Part shown: in pieces, positions 1-8,209 of the stretch
Layout: every line of letters begins with the position of its first letter
How positions within the stretch are numbered: position 1 is the stretch's first letter
Translations under genes and position numbers: made by a program
The notes under the pieces: model-generated
What the model was told of the DNA's origin: nothing
The model's database searches: none
What the model saw: the letters and a program-made list of their open reading frames with translations, nothing else
NCBI GenBank assembly: GCA_964595955.1
Contig: CAZQSF010000003.1
Span: forward strand, 1 to 64,000
From: JAJDFU01 sp964595955
Lineage (GTDB): Bacteria > Bacteroidota > Bacteroidia > Chitinophagales > Saprospiraceae
Length of the DNA stretch: 64,000 bases
Direction: 5' to 3'

Positions 1-56
1 CCGCTCGTCCGGATCTGTGGGGGAGCTACCGGGCAACCGGTGGCTCTACCCGGAAC
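1..56 (+). mobile_element. 3' end of a group II intron (end of domain V plus domain VI), truncated by the window edge
   Basis: Bases 23-32 pair perfectly (one G-U) with 37-46 around a GCAA tetraloop. Below that stem G20-G22 pair with C49-C51, leaving U47-A48 bulged. This is the shape of group II intron domain VI with a bulged branch-point A, and A48 lies 8 nt before an AC at 55-56, the expected intron end. Bases 1-15 read like the 3' strand of domain V, whose 5' strand would lie outside the window. The reverse transcriptase is not in the window. Alternative: an unrelated stable hairpin or terminator. Confidence 0.6.
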
Positions 57-168
57 AAGAAAGAACGAGCCGTCTTTTCATAAGCCTATAGTGCACTGTT
101 ATCTTATGTTCTATTTACCAGCCTGCCCCGGTTTTCCCGAAAGCGTTTTTTGAGTTCTCTGGCAAAGA

Positions 169-239
169 TCACTTCATTTTAGTGATAAAGGTCACTTTAT
201 ACCGTTGGATCCAATTCTACTTTTGCAACAGCGTTGCAA
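169..239 (+). promoter_or_regulatory. Promoter and overlapping dyads of the TonB receptor gene
   Basis: A Bacteroidota-type -7 box TACTTTTG lies at 218-225, with no clear -33 TTG. Two dyads overlap the region: TCACT-N7-AGTGA-N6-TCACT at 169-196, just upstream where the -33 region should be, and the perfect hairpin TTGCAAC-agc-GTTGCAA at 223-239 over the expected transcription start. Such placement suits operator sites, but no regulator is identified. The promoter also argues that translation starts at 308 and not at an earlier in-frame GTG at 182. Confidence 0.4.
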
Positions 240-307
240 TAACGGGTGCTTGGGTTACCCATACTGCACAATTAACAACTTATTCTAAACTAAATTTTCT
301 AAAAGAG

Positions 308-2620
308 ATGCTTAACAGAATTTCGCTACTGATGTTACTGTTAATGATCGTTAGCAGTACTTCTGCCCAGAGTCTTCTACAAGGGAAGGTGTATGATCAA
401 GCAGGCAACCCACTTGTAGGAGTTAATGTATTTTTGCACCAAAGCAAAACCGGTACGGTTAGTCGGGCTGATGGCTCCTACCAACTTACTATCCCCTCAA
501 GTCTTAAAGTACTTACATTGGAATATACCTATGTAGGCTATAGAACCCAATCAAAAACTATTGACTTAAAAGCAAATGCTTATGATGAAGTATATACTTT
601 GGATATAAGTATGGTCGAATCACCGCTTGAACTACAAGAGATAACCGTTACAGCAGGTTTTATCAAACAAAAGGACGAAGTACCTTACCCAATTGAAACG
701 GTTAAACGAAAAGAAATTATAACTGGTGGGGAGGTCAATTTTTCCAGAGTCATAGCACGTACACCGGGTGTTTATTTTTCAAACTTCGGATTAGGTGGCG
801 GTCAGCCCGTTATTCGTGGCTTAACCAATACAAATTTGGTTACACTTAATAATGGCATTAAGCAAGAAGTTTTTCAATTTTCATCTAACCACCCATTTCT
901 AATCGATGAATATACAGCTTCGCATGTTGAAATCATTAAAGGGCCAGCCTCTTTGCAATATGGCTCTGATGCCGTTGGAGGGGTTATAAATTTGGTAAGA
1001 GAGCGTCCAGCAGAACCCAATAGCATTGAAGGCGATGTAATCTCACAATATCATAGCAATACCAATGGATATCTACTCAGTGCAGGCGTAAAAGGCAGCC
1101 TTGACCAATTCTTTCTTGGTGTTCGCGGGAGTTTAAAATCACATAAGGATTATTCGGACGGTGATGATAATGTTGTTGGAAATACCAGATTGAATGAGGG
1201 TAACCTTAGCTTAAACACGGGCTATCGCTCGGATCATGGACTATTCACGTTAAATTACAACTATACCGATGCTGAATATGGGATTCAGAATGGCCCTCAA
1301 ATAGACCTCTTCGCCAACCCATTATCCGAAGCCCTTTTAACTGAGGAGCGAAAGAACCAAGTGTGGTATCAGGATTTAAAGAATCACCTGATTACATCAA
1401 ACAATACCGTTTTTTTGGGCAAAAATACACTTAATGTTGACTTGGGCTACCAATCAAACACGCGTGAATTGATTGCTGGCGGAATCAACCCTCAAAACGA
1501 ATTGGTGGCACCACAAGTGGTTTCCATGGTGATGAATACCTTCACTTACAATACTAAATTCAATATGCCAACGGGTAAGCACAACCTTATATTCGGAGTA
1601 AACGGTGCCATTCTTAACAATGATGCTGATGAAACCAAACCCAATGTTCCTATGCCAGATGCCAAAATAAACGACATAGGGCTGTATGCCATTGGTGATT
1701 TTCAACTCTCTGAAAATTTAATACTTACTTCCGGTCTTCGTTATGATTATAGAAACATGAAATCCTTTCCTGTAGCTACGACGAATACAGACCGATTTGA
1801 AGTCGATAACACCTATAACAGTGTAAACGGTTCTGTTGGTATCACCTATAATTTTACTGAAAATCAATTTTTGAAAGCCAATCTTGCACGAGGTTTCCGC
1901 TCACCAAACGTTCCGGAATTAACACAAAACGGTATCCACGGTGGTAGATTTGAACGCGGTGATCCTAACTTAGATGCACAGAGCAATTATCAGCTAGATC
2001 TAACCTATCATTGGCATACCAACTGGGCCACTTTAAATATTGCTCCGTTTTTCAATATCATAAACAACTACATCTACTTGGTCCAAACGAATGAAGAAGC
2101 ACCTATCGGGGGTGGAAATATATTTCAACATGTTCAAAATGACGCTAACTTATATGGTGGTGAGATTGCCTTGGATATTCATCCTGTAAATTGGTTGGGT
2201 ATCCATGGTAGCTACAGTATGATTCGTGCCGACATCACAGACGATGATGAAGGTATTGACCATCCAACATTTACACCACAAGACCGTTTAACAGGTGAGA
2301 TTAAAGTACAGCAAGACCAGTTAGGGTTTTTAAAAAGACCTTACGTATCTATTGAAGTCATAAACTTTTTTGAGCAAACACGCACAGGACAAAACGAAGC
2401 TATCACACCCGCTTACACCTTGCTTAATGCCAGAATTGGGGCAAGTTTATCCATCGGAAATCAATACCTTGACTTTTTCATCACGGGAAACAACCTTATT
2501 AATGAAACTTATTTTGACCATTTGTCAGTTACTAAGCCACTTGGTTTAAATATGATGGGTCGCAACATTATTTTGGGTTTTAGCCTTCCGTTTAGTTTCA
2601 AAAACAGCAGTTTAAATTAA
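308..2620 (+). CDS. TonB-dependent outer membrane receptor, ZnuD-like
   Basis: 770-residue outer membrane receptor, expected to import a metal ion or metal complex using TonB energy. In order: signal peptide (about 1-20, ending SSTSAQ), carboxypeptidase-regulatory-like beta domain (about 22-105), plug (about 115-225, with PVIRGL and GPASLQYGSDAVGGVINL), then a 22-strand-type barrel. The barrel segment FRSPNVPEL followed by GRFERGDPNL resembles zinc/iron receptors of the ZnuD group; the substrate is inference. The ATG at 308 is chosen because it starts the signal peptide and lies downstream of the promoter box at 218. Base composition is much AT-richer than the rest of the window, and a group II intron end lies upstream, so the gene is probably acquired. 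Confidence 0.9.
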   Translation: MLNRISLLMLLLMIVSSTSAQSLLQGKVYDQAGNPLVGVNVFLHQSKTGTVSRADGSYQLTIPSSLKVLTLEYTYVGYRTQSKTIDLKANAYDEVYTLDISMVESPLELQEITVTAGFIKQKDEVPYPIETVKRKEIITGGEVNFSRVIARTPGVYFSNFGLGGGQPVIRGLTNTNLVTLNNGIKQEVFQFSSNHPFLIDEYTASHVEIIKGPASLQYGSDAVGGVINLVRERPAEPNSIEGDVISQYHSNTNGYLLSAGVKGSLDQFFLGVRGSLKSHKDYSDGDDNVVGNTRLNEGNLSLNTGYRSDHGLFTLNYNYTDAEYGIQNGPQIDLFANPLSEALLTEERKNQVWYQDLKNHLITSNNTVFLGKNTLNVDLGYQSNTRELIAGGINPQNELVAPQVVSMVMNTFTYNTKFNMPTGKHNLIFGVNGAILNNDADETKPNVPMPDAKINDIGLYAIGDFQLSENLILTSGLRYDYRNMKSFPVATTNTDRFEVDNTYNSVNGSVGITYNFTENQFLKANLARGFRSPNVPELTQNGIHGGRFERGDPNLDAQSNYQLDLTYHWHTNWATLNIAPFFNIINNYIYLVQTNEEAPIGGGNIFQHVQNDANLYGGEIALDIHPVNWLGIHGSYSMIRADITDDDEGIDHPTFTPQDRLTGEIKVQQDQLGFLKRPYVSIEVINFFEQTRTGQNEAITPAYTLLNARIGASLSIGNQYLDFFITGNNLINETYFDHLSVTKPLGLNMMGRNIILGFSLPFSFKNSSLN

Positions 2621-2964
2621 TTTTAAATTTTCTCAATAAAAATTCTAATTTCATGATACAGGCTTCCCAGCGTTAACGCTATTGTAGGTTGCCTGTGTAA
2701 ATCAGAGTAGCGTAAAACTCAACAAACAACCGATCCGATCCGAATGTCTTTGAAAGTTGGACATGAAATTGTAATACGGTTTTCAGGATAAAATGACCTT
2801 TTTACCAAGGCCTATTTTACCCTGAAAACCGTATAAGGCAAAGAAATGGCTAATCCTGGAGAAGTTTGGGCTTCACAAAGCTCTCCTAACCCCATGTATA
2901 TCAGCGAAAATGAACTACCTTAGCGGAAACCTTACGGCCGGAGGATCGAACAAATGCTTTTACC
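2621..2964. other. AT-rich intergenic stretch after the TonB receptor
   Basis: No gene seen. It contains a 12-nt palindrome AGCGTTAACGCT (2669-2680), the long inverted repeat at 2774-2834 described separately, and a weak -7-like box TACCTTAG at 2916-2923, about 40 nt before the next start codon. Confidence 0.5.
2774..2834. repeat. 61-bp imperfect palindrome, 21-bp arms
   Basis: Arms 2774-2794 and 2814-2834 are complementary at 20 of 21 positions around a 19-nt loop; the outer ends read ATACGG and CCGTAT. There is no T-run on either side, so a classical terminator is unlikely. The arm ends and loop length resemble the palindrome at 4407-4459. It could be a small mobile palindromic element or a processing hairpin. 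Confidence 0.6.
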
Positions 2965-3369
2965 ATGAACGATGAGGACCTTTACAAGAAGGCACGCAAA
3001 AAAGTGCAAGCAAAGAAAGGTTTTTTCTATCATTTTTTAGCGTATGCTTTTGTCGTTGGAATGCTTTATGCCATCATGCATTATGAAAATAGTGGTGCAA
3101 TACTACCCGTAATTGTTGTGGCTTTGAGCTGGGGGATCGGAATAGCTACGCATTATTTTAAGGTGTTCGGTACCGAACATTTAGATTTTATTGGGATTAA
3201 CCCCAATTGGGAAGAAGAAGAGTTGACGCGGGAAATTGAAAAATTAAAGCAGAAAAGGGAACTGAAAGAACGATTGCGGAAAGAAAGAGATCTTCTCGAT
3301 AATTTAGAAGGTCCTTTGGATCTGAAAGAAATTGAAAAACGCCCTTTGGATGATGAATCGCATTCATGA
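2965..3369 (+). CDS. 2TM domain-containing protein
   Basis: 134 residues. After a short basic N-terminus (KKARKKVQAKKG) two hydrophobic helices follow, about 20-38 and 46-63, then a long charged, coiled-coil-prone tail (about 75-110, rich in E, K and R). This matches the 2TM family found in Bacteroidota alone or fused to LytTR-type regulators and kinases; no catalytic domain is present, so its role is unknown. It overlaps nothing and stands 34 nt before the OmpA gene, with which it may be co-transcribed. Composition is intermediate between the AT-rich receptor gene and the G+C-rich core. Confidence 0.75.
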   Translation: MNDEDLYKKARKKVQAKKGFFYHFLAYAFVVGMLYAIMHYENSGAILPVIVVALSWGIGIATHYFKVFGTEHLDFIGINPNWEEEELTREIEKLKQKRELKERLRKERDLLDNLEGPLDLKEIEKRPLDDESHS

Positions 3370-3403
3370 AGAATTGCAATCAATCCGAAAAACCCAGCAT
3401 AAA

Positions 3404-4372
3404 ATGAAAACAACCGTTTTAGTTCTTCTGCATTTGTCTTTTACCGCTGCCTTATTCGCTCAGGTTGACCGGTCGGGCTGTGAAGACCATCCATTGATAA
3501 GCCGGTATCCCGGAGCGGTGATTGCGTATTGTGATGCGAAAAATTACAGTGAATTTGCCGTTGCAACCGGGCCGGAAACCGGTTACCGGACCATAGGCGA
3601 ATGGACCGATGTTGCGGGTAAACAGACACGGATTTACTATTCGCTGAAAGGGGATATCATGGTATCGGAAGTATATCAAAACTACTTGACCGCCCTGAAA
3701 AGATCCGAATTTGACCTCCTGGCCAATAACATGCATCAGGAAAGGAATGTATCAAAAGACATCGGAGGGAATACCTGGCTGAATACCTTCTACAGATCCA
3801 ATCCCTTTCCATCCAACGAAGGCATTAAGATAAATATGGGGTCGGGCTCTGTCGGCGGAACATTTTACATGGCCGCAAAAAAAGGCAACGTATATGTCGT
3901 CGTTTCCGGTAAGCGCTATTCAGACGATGAAACCGTGGTATTGCTCGATGTCATAGAGACCCAGGAAATGGAAGACAACCTCATTGCGGTGAATGCCGAT
4001 GCTATTGCCGATAAATTATTCAAGGAGGGATCGATCGCACTTCAAGGTATCCTGTTTGACCACAATAAAGCCACCATCAAAAAGGAATCCGAACCATTGA
4101 TCGGGGAGGTTGCAAAATTCTTGAAAGCCAACCCAACCGTTGTGCTGTTTGTTGTCGGGCATACCGATATGACGGGTGAAGTGCAATATAATATGGACTT
4201 GTCCGATCAACGTGCCCATGCGGTAGCAACTTATTTAATAGACAAGCACCAAATCGATACCAGCCGGTTATTACCTTATGGCGTCGGCCCATTGGCCCCC
4301 TTGGCCAACAACACATCCGAAACGGGAAAAGCCAGGAACAGGCGGGTGGAGCTGGTTTTAAGATCAAAGTAG
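3404..4372 (+). CDS. OmpA-family outer membrane protein
   Basis: 322 residues. A signal peptide (1-19, ending ALFAQ) leads into a region of unknown fold (about 20-205) and then an OmpA C-terminal peptidoglycan-binding domain (about 215-320): ILFDHNKATIKKES, GHTDMTGEVQYNMDLSDQRA, and the final RNRRVEL motif are all present. It should sit in the outer membrane and hold on to diaminopimelate of the cell wall. The ATG at 3404 is chosen over 3332 because it starts the signal peptide and avoids overlapping the 2TM gene. Codon use is AT-richer than the genes from 5.4 kb onward. Confidence 0.85.
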   Translation: MKTTVLVLLHLSFTAALFAQVDRSGCEDHPLISRYPGAVIAYCDAKNYSEFAVATGPETGYRTIGEWTDVAGKQTRIYYSLKGDIMVSEVYQNYLTALKRSEFDLLANNMHQERNVSKDIGGNTWLNTFYRSNPFPSNEGIKINMGSGSVGGTFYMAAKKGNVYVVVSGKRYSDDETVVLLDVIETQEMEDNLIAVNADAIADKLFKEGSIALQGILFDHNKATIKKESEPLIGEVAKFLKANPTVVLFVVGHTDMTGEVQYNMDLSDQRAHAVATYLIDKHQIDTSRLLPYGVGPLAPLANNTSETGKARNRRVELVLRSK

Positions 4373-4708
4373 CTGTGTTGGACCGTGAATACGCGCTTAA
4401 AAAATAATACCGCTTCCAATTGGATTAAGTTTTTTATCAAACCCATTTGGAAGCGGTATGCGACTTTTTATTTTTTAAACGGTATTACTACCTGCTACAA
4501 CGTGAGGCATTGATATTTTGCAACATCGCATCTCTTAACCACGCCGGGACAACTCCTGAACCTCAGCAGTCTCGCCATCCGGAAGAAGGAAAAAAAATTG
4601 TAGCCTGTGAGGACTGATCGGCCGGGTTTTAGGAAAACCCGCCTACGCGATGGTCAGGAATGCCAACCGAAAAGGTCATTGTATCCTTTAATAGCATAAA
4701 CGTTCGGG
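4373..4708. other. Intergenic stretch between OmpA and thioesterase genes
   Basis: No gene seen. It holds the terminator-like hairpin at 4407-4459, the sequence AAACGGTATTA at 4478-4488 (also found at 15897-15907), and a small hairpin CGGGTTTTaggAAAACCCG at 4623-4641 without a T-run. A-runs near 4590 are unremarkable. Confidence 0.45.
4407..4480 (+). terminator. Probable terminator after the OmpA gene
   Basis: Arms 4407-4423 and 4443-4459 pair at 16 of 17 positions around a 19-nt loop and are followed by the T-rich CTTTTTATTTTTT (4464-4476). It ends the OmpA transcript 35 nt downstream of the stop. The outer ATACCG/CGGTAT ends resemble the palindrome at 2774-2834. Confidence 0.6.
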
Positions 4709-5140
4709 ATGAAGGAATTAGCCTACGAAGATTTCCCGCTGAAGACCTACGACAAGATCCGCTATGCGGATACCGACCGCCAGGGACATGTGAACAATGC
4801 CGTTTTTTCTTTTTTTCTGGAAACGGGCAGGGTGGAAGTGCTCTACAATCCGGACTTCCCGATTCAAAGCCCGGGAACGAGCTTTGTAATTGCCTCCCTG
4901 AAACTGGATTTTCTGAACGAAGTGGCGTGGCCGGGGCGAGTGGATATCGGAACCGGAGTGATGAAAACCGGGAACAGTGCAATGGTTCTTTTCCAGATGC
5001 TGTTCCAAAATGGCCGTTGTGTTGCCAAGGCCGAAACCGTCATTGTCCAGGTCTACGATGACAAAAAAGGCGGTGCGCCATTGAGCGATCATTCGAAGAA
5101 GCTACTGGGTCGGTGGCTTGTAAACCCCGAACTGCGGTGA
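4709..5140 (+). CDS. Acyl-CoA thioesterase, hotdog fold (4HBT family)
   Basis: 143 residues, usual size for a single hotdog domain. The family signature RYADTDRQGHVNN occupies residues 18-30, with Asp21/Asp23 in the catalytic acid position. Such enzymes hydrolyse acyl-CoA thioesters in the cytoplasm; the acyl chain handled here cannot be read from sequence. The ATG at 4709 is used because it precedes the first strand; an overlapping alternative-frame reading of the same stretch has no family match. The gene stands alone and ends in a good terminator at 5216. Confidence 0.85.
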   Translation: MKELAYEDFPLKTYDKIRYADTDRQGHVNNAVFSFFLETGRVEVLYNPDFPIQSPGTSFVIASLKLDFLNEVAWPGRVDIGTGVMKTGNSAMVLFQMLFQNGRCVAKAETVIVQVYDDKKGGAPLSDHSKKLLGRWLVNPELR

Positions 5141-5215
5141 TGCGGGTTTTTAAGGATATCCCGCCGGTTGTTCAGCAGCTGGAGGCATGGCTCGTCCTGG
5201 CGGCCCTACTACGCA

Positions 5216-5249
5216 AAGAGCCCCGGCATGTGCCGAAGCTCTTCTTTTT
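5216..5249 (+). terminator. Rho-independent terminator of the thioesterase gene
   Basis: AAGAGC (5216-5221) pairs with GCTCTT (5238-5243), with an inner CGGCA/TGCCG stem and a short loop, followed by CTTTTT. The T-run is on the plus strand only, so it serves the thioesterase and not the minus-strand tRNA next to it. Confidence 0.7.
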
Positions 5250-5250
5250 G

Positions 5251-5322
5251 TAGACCCACTAGGACTCGAACCTAGAACGACAGAACCAAAATCTGCTGTG
5301 TTACCAATTACACCATGGGTCT
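5251..5322 (-). tRNA. tRNA-Gln (anticodon TTG)
   Basis: Read on the minus strand: acceptor AGACCCA pairs with TGGGTCT, D-arm GTGT/ACAC with AATTGGTA loop, anticodon stem GCAGA/TCTGT around TTTTGGT (anticodon TTG), T-arm CTAGG-TTCGAGT-CCTAG, discriminator A. 72 nt, all arms close. CCA is not encoded. Confidence 0.93.
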
Positions 5323-5413
5323 TTACTGGCGGGGCATGTACCCCGTTTTCCCTTAGCGCACACAAAGATATAACTTTCCGGGGGTCTGGTAAAGTTCCCG
5401 TGTCAAATTTTTG

Positions 5414-6280
5414 CTAGTCCTCCGCGGGTAGCGATTTGGCCTGCGGAGCCGTGTAGGCCAGGGTTTCGCGATTGAGGATGTCGTACACTTTCTGGTGGTA
5501 CTGGGGCAGTTCCGGCAGGTTGTTGTGCTTGCCGCCCTGTATGGTGACGAGGGTGCTGCGTTCGGGCGCCAGCTCGTGCAGCATCACGCTCTCCCGGTAG
5601 GGAATGAGGCGGTCGCGATCGCCGTGGATGAGGTAGATGGGGCTGGTGACCTGGGTGATGAAGCGGTCGGTGCGCAAGTGGTAGCGCAGCAGCCAGCGCA
5701 GGGGGAAGAAGAAGGCGAAGCGCCGCACCGTGTGCAGGAAGCTGTAGTAGGGCGAATCCAGGATGAGCATGCGCGGGTGGTTCCAGGCGGCAATGCGCGC
5801 GGCGATGCCCGAGCCCATGGAACGCCCGTAGATCACGATCTGCTCCTGTCCATATTCGCCGCTCAGCCATTTGTACACGGTCTGGGCATCGTTGTAAAGG
5901 GTGGCCTCGGTGCGCTTGCCCTTGCTCTTGCCGAAGCCGCGGTAGTCGATCATGAAGAAGTCGTAGCCCTTGCCCACAAAGTCCTTGGCGAACTTCCCCC
6001 AGCCTTTGAGGCTGCGCGAGTTGCCCTTGAGGTAGTACACCACGCCCAGCGAGTTGGGCACCCGGAAGTGAATGGCGTTGATCCGGCCGCCGTCCTCCAT
6101 ATCGAAGTTGACCTCCTCAAAAGGAAAGGGGAACTGGTACTCGAAATAGCGCGGCAGGATCTCGGGACGGAAGAAGAAGTAGTGCTGGAAAAAATAGAAC
6201 AGCAGGCAGAGCCCCACATAGATGAGCACCACGGGAGACAGAAGGATGGCCCACAAAAAATCGATGTCGCCCCACTGCAT
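5414..6280 (-). CDS. Membrane-anchored alpha/beta hydrolase (ABHD13-like)
   Basis: 288 residues. An N-terminal transmembrane helix (about 10-31) anchors a cytoplasmic or periplasmic alpha/beta hydrolase domain. Nucleophile elbow GRSMGS (Ser154), acid in HGDRDRLIP (Asp223) and His252 in GGKHNN make a complete triad; FFMIDYRGFGKS is the typical strand before the elbow. Family members cleave esters or amides; the substrate is unknown. A related protein with the same architecture is encoded at 32061-32876. It is divergent from the hemerythrin gene with a 51-nt gap. Confidence 0.82.
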   Translation of the reverse strand: MQWGDIDFLWAILLSPVVLIYVGLCLLFYFFQHYFFFRPEILPRYFEYQFPFPFEEVNFDMEDGGRINAIHFRVPNSLGVVYYLKGNSRSLKGWGKFAKDFVGKGYDFFMIDYRGFGKSKGKRTEATLYNDAQTVYKWLSGEYGQEQIVIYGRSMGSGIAARIAAWNHPRMLILDSPYYSFLHTVRRFAFFFPLRWLLRYHLRTDRFITQVTSPIYLIHGDRDRLIPYRESVMLHELAPERSTLVTIQGGKHNNLPELPQYHQKVYDILNRETLAYTAPQAKSLPAED

Positions 6281-6331
6281 ATTTTAAAAGTACAGTTTCT
6301 GGGTCGTATTTTCCCTGAAAACGCACCGGTC

Positions 6332-6781
6332 ATGCCAAAAAACCGACCGCTCAAGCGCCATCCGGCCCTCATTCCCTACTCCCGGGAGCACCACCCCATG
6401 CTGGTGCTGGCTCAGCTGCTCAAGGCCGGCAGCCCGCCCTACCGGGGCCTGCCCACGGATGCGCCCGGCAAGCGCGAGTACGCCCTGGCGGAATTCGGCC
6501 GCCTGATCCAGAGCCATCTGGAGCGGGAAGAGCGCGTACTGCTGCCCCTGGCTAGGGAGCATGCACCGGCCTTGCGCGAACTCACGGAACGCGTCCGCCG
6601 GGAACACGAACAGCTCCGCACACAGGTGGAAGCGCTGCCCACCGTACCCGAAGCGGAACTGCCCGCTGCGCTCGACGCCCTCGGCCGCCTGCTCGAAGGC
6701 CATATTCGCTTCGAGGAACGCCAGTGGTTTCAGCAATTGCAAGCGTGCGAAGCATTCCTCGATGCACTTATGGAAGCATAG
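6332..6781 (+). CDS. Hemerythrin HHE-domain protein
   Basis: 149 residues, one four-helix HHE domain. Candidate diiron ligands: His20 or His21 (REHHPML), His62 and Glu66 (SHLEREE), His92 (REHEQL), His124 and Glu128 (EGHIRFEE). Such proteins bind a non-haem diiron site for oxygen, nitric oxide or iron handling in the cytoplasm; the exact job here is unknown. The ATG at 6332 is the first one after the divergent promoter gap; longer in-frame extension upstream only mirrors the hydrolase gene on the other strand. Confidence 0.82.
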   Translation: MPKNRPLKRHPALIPYSREHHPMLVLAQLLKAGSPPYRGLPTDAPGKREYALAEFGRLIQSHLEREERVLLPLAREHAPALRELTERVRREHEQLRTQVEALPTVPEAELPAALDALGRLLEGHIRFEERQWFQQLQACEAFLDALMEA

Positions 6782-6857
6782 CGGAGAAGGCTCAATGAGC
6801 GTTTTGCGTTGCAGGCAGCCCCACAGCTGGACTGCTGGCGCGGACTAAAGGCTACGC

Positions 6858-8141
6858 CTAATCTACTGCCACTTGCTTCAGGATCAGCTTCTGCCGTTCG
6901 GGGCCGGTGGAGAGCATGGTAATGGGCACCTTCAGGTAGCCTTCCAGGAAGCGTAGGTAATCGAGCAGGGGGCGGGGTAGTTGTTCGAAGTCGGTAATGT
7001 CGTCCAGGGATTGCTGCCAGCCGGTGAAGGACTCGTAGGCGGGCTCCAGTTCGACGTCGCAGAGGTCGTAGGGCAGTTGCTCGGTGCGCCGACCGTCCAG
7101 TTGGTAGTGGGTGGCCGCCTGAAGGGATTCGAAGGCATTGAGCACGTCGATCTTGGTGATGACCAGCTGGGTGACGCCGTTGAGCAGGATGGAGTAGCGC
7201 AGCTGGGGCAGGTCGATCCAGCCGCAGCGGCGGGGCCGACCGGTGGTAGCCCCGAACTCGCCCCCTTCGCGGCGGAGGCGCTCGCCGGTGTCGCCGTGCA
7301 GCTCCGTGGGGAAAGGACCCGAGCCCACCCGGGTGCAGTAGGCCTTGGAAATGCCGATCACCTCGCCGATCCGGCTGGGGGCTACCCCCAGGCCGGTGCA
7401 TACGCCGGCGGTAATGGTGTTGGAGGAGGTCACATAGGGATAGGTGCCGAAATCGATATCCAACATGGAGCCCTGGGCGCCTTCGGCCAGCACGCGCTTA
7501 CCGCTCTGCAGGGCTTCGTGCAGGTAGTATTCGCCGTCCACCTGCTGTAATCCCTGCAAGACCTCCAGGCTGTCCATCCACTTTTGTTCTTCGGCCTCCA
7601 GATCGAACTCGATGTCCGGATAGAGCTTCAGGAGTTCCATGTGTTTGGCCTTGAGCTGATCGTACTTCTCCCGGAAGTTGGGCCGGCTGATGTCGCCTAC
7701 GCGCAGGCCGTTGCGCCCTGTCTTGTCCATGTAGGTGGGCCCGATGCCTCGCAGGGTGGAGCCTATGCGGGAAGCTCCCTTGGCCTTTTCGGTAGCGGCA
7801 TCCAGATAGCGGTGGGTAGGCAGGATGAGGTGCGCCTTGCGGGCGACCAGCAGGCGATCGCGGTAATCCACATCGGCGGCCTCCAGCTCGCGGATCTCGC
7901 GGGCCAGGGTGATGGGGTCGATCACTACGCCATTGCCGATCAGGTTGAGCAGGCCCTCGCGGAAGATGCCGGAAGGTATGGTATGGAGTACGTATTTCTT
8001 GCCGTCAAAGATAAGCGTATGCCCGGCATTGGGGCCGCCCTGGAATCGGGCGACGATGTCGTATTTGGTGGCCAGGTAATCCACAATCTTTCCCTTGCCC
8101 TCGTCGCCCCATTGCAGGCCCAGGATCACATCGATATTCAT
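6858..8141 (-). CDS. purA: Adenylosuccinate synthase
   Basis: 427 residues, full family length. It joins IMP and aspartate using GTP to make adenylosuccinate in AMP synthesis (cytoplasm). The N-terminal signature WGDEGKGK is at 11-18 with catalytic Asp13, and His41 stands in NAGHT; the IMP-binding GPTYMDKTGRNGLRVGD and the C-terminal GTP-binding TKIDVL are present. It is last in the minus-strand series spoT-fur-purA, 68 nt after fur, with a weak -7-like box (TACTTTAG, complement of 8163-8170) suggesting its own promoter. Confidence 0.97.
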   Translation of the reverse strand: MNIDVILGLQWGDEGKGKIVDYLATKYDIVARFQGGPNAGHTLIFDGKKYVLHTIPSGIFREGLLNLIGNGVVIDPITLAREIRELEAADVDYRDRLLVARKAHLILPTHRYLDAATEKAKGASRIGSTLRGIGPTYMDKTGRNGLRVGDISRPNFREKYDQLKAKHMELLKLYPDIEFDLEAEEQKWMDSLEVLQGLQQVDGEYYLHEALQSGKRVLAEGAQGSMLDIDFGTYPYVTSSNTITAGVCTGLGVAPSRIGEVIGISKAYCTRVGSGPFPTELHGDTGERLRREGGEFGATTGRPRRCGWIDLPQLRYSILLNGVTQLVITKIDVLNAFESLQAATHYQLDGRRTEQLPYDLCDVELEPAYESFTGWQQSLDDITDFEQLPRPLLDYLRFLEGYLKVPITMLSTGPERQKLILKQVAVD

Positions 8142-8209
8142 TCCGCGTGCGATTTAAAGACCCTAAAGTACGAAATACCCGGTCAAGGAAGAGGGGTGGC
8201 CTGAAAAGC

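Noticed and set aside
2657..2690. Integron attC-like site around the AGCGTTAACGCT palindrome
   Set aside because: No GTTRRRY core pairs or attC fold are evident and no integrase or cassette array is present.
5495..6331. Long N-terminal extension of the hemerythrin protein
   Set aside because: The extra 279 codons mirror the alpha/beta hydrolase gene on the minus strand; the true ATG is at 6332.
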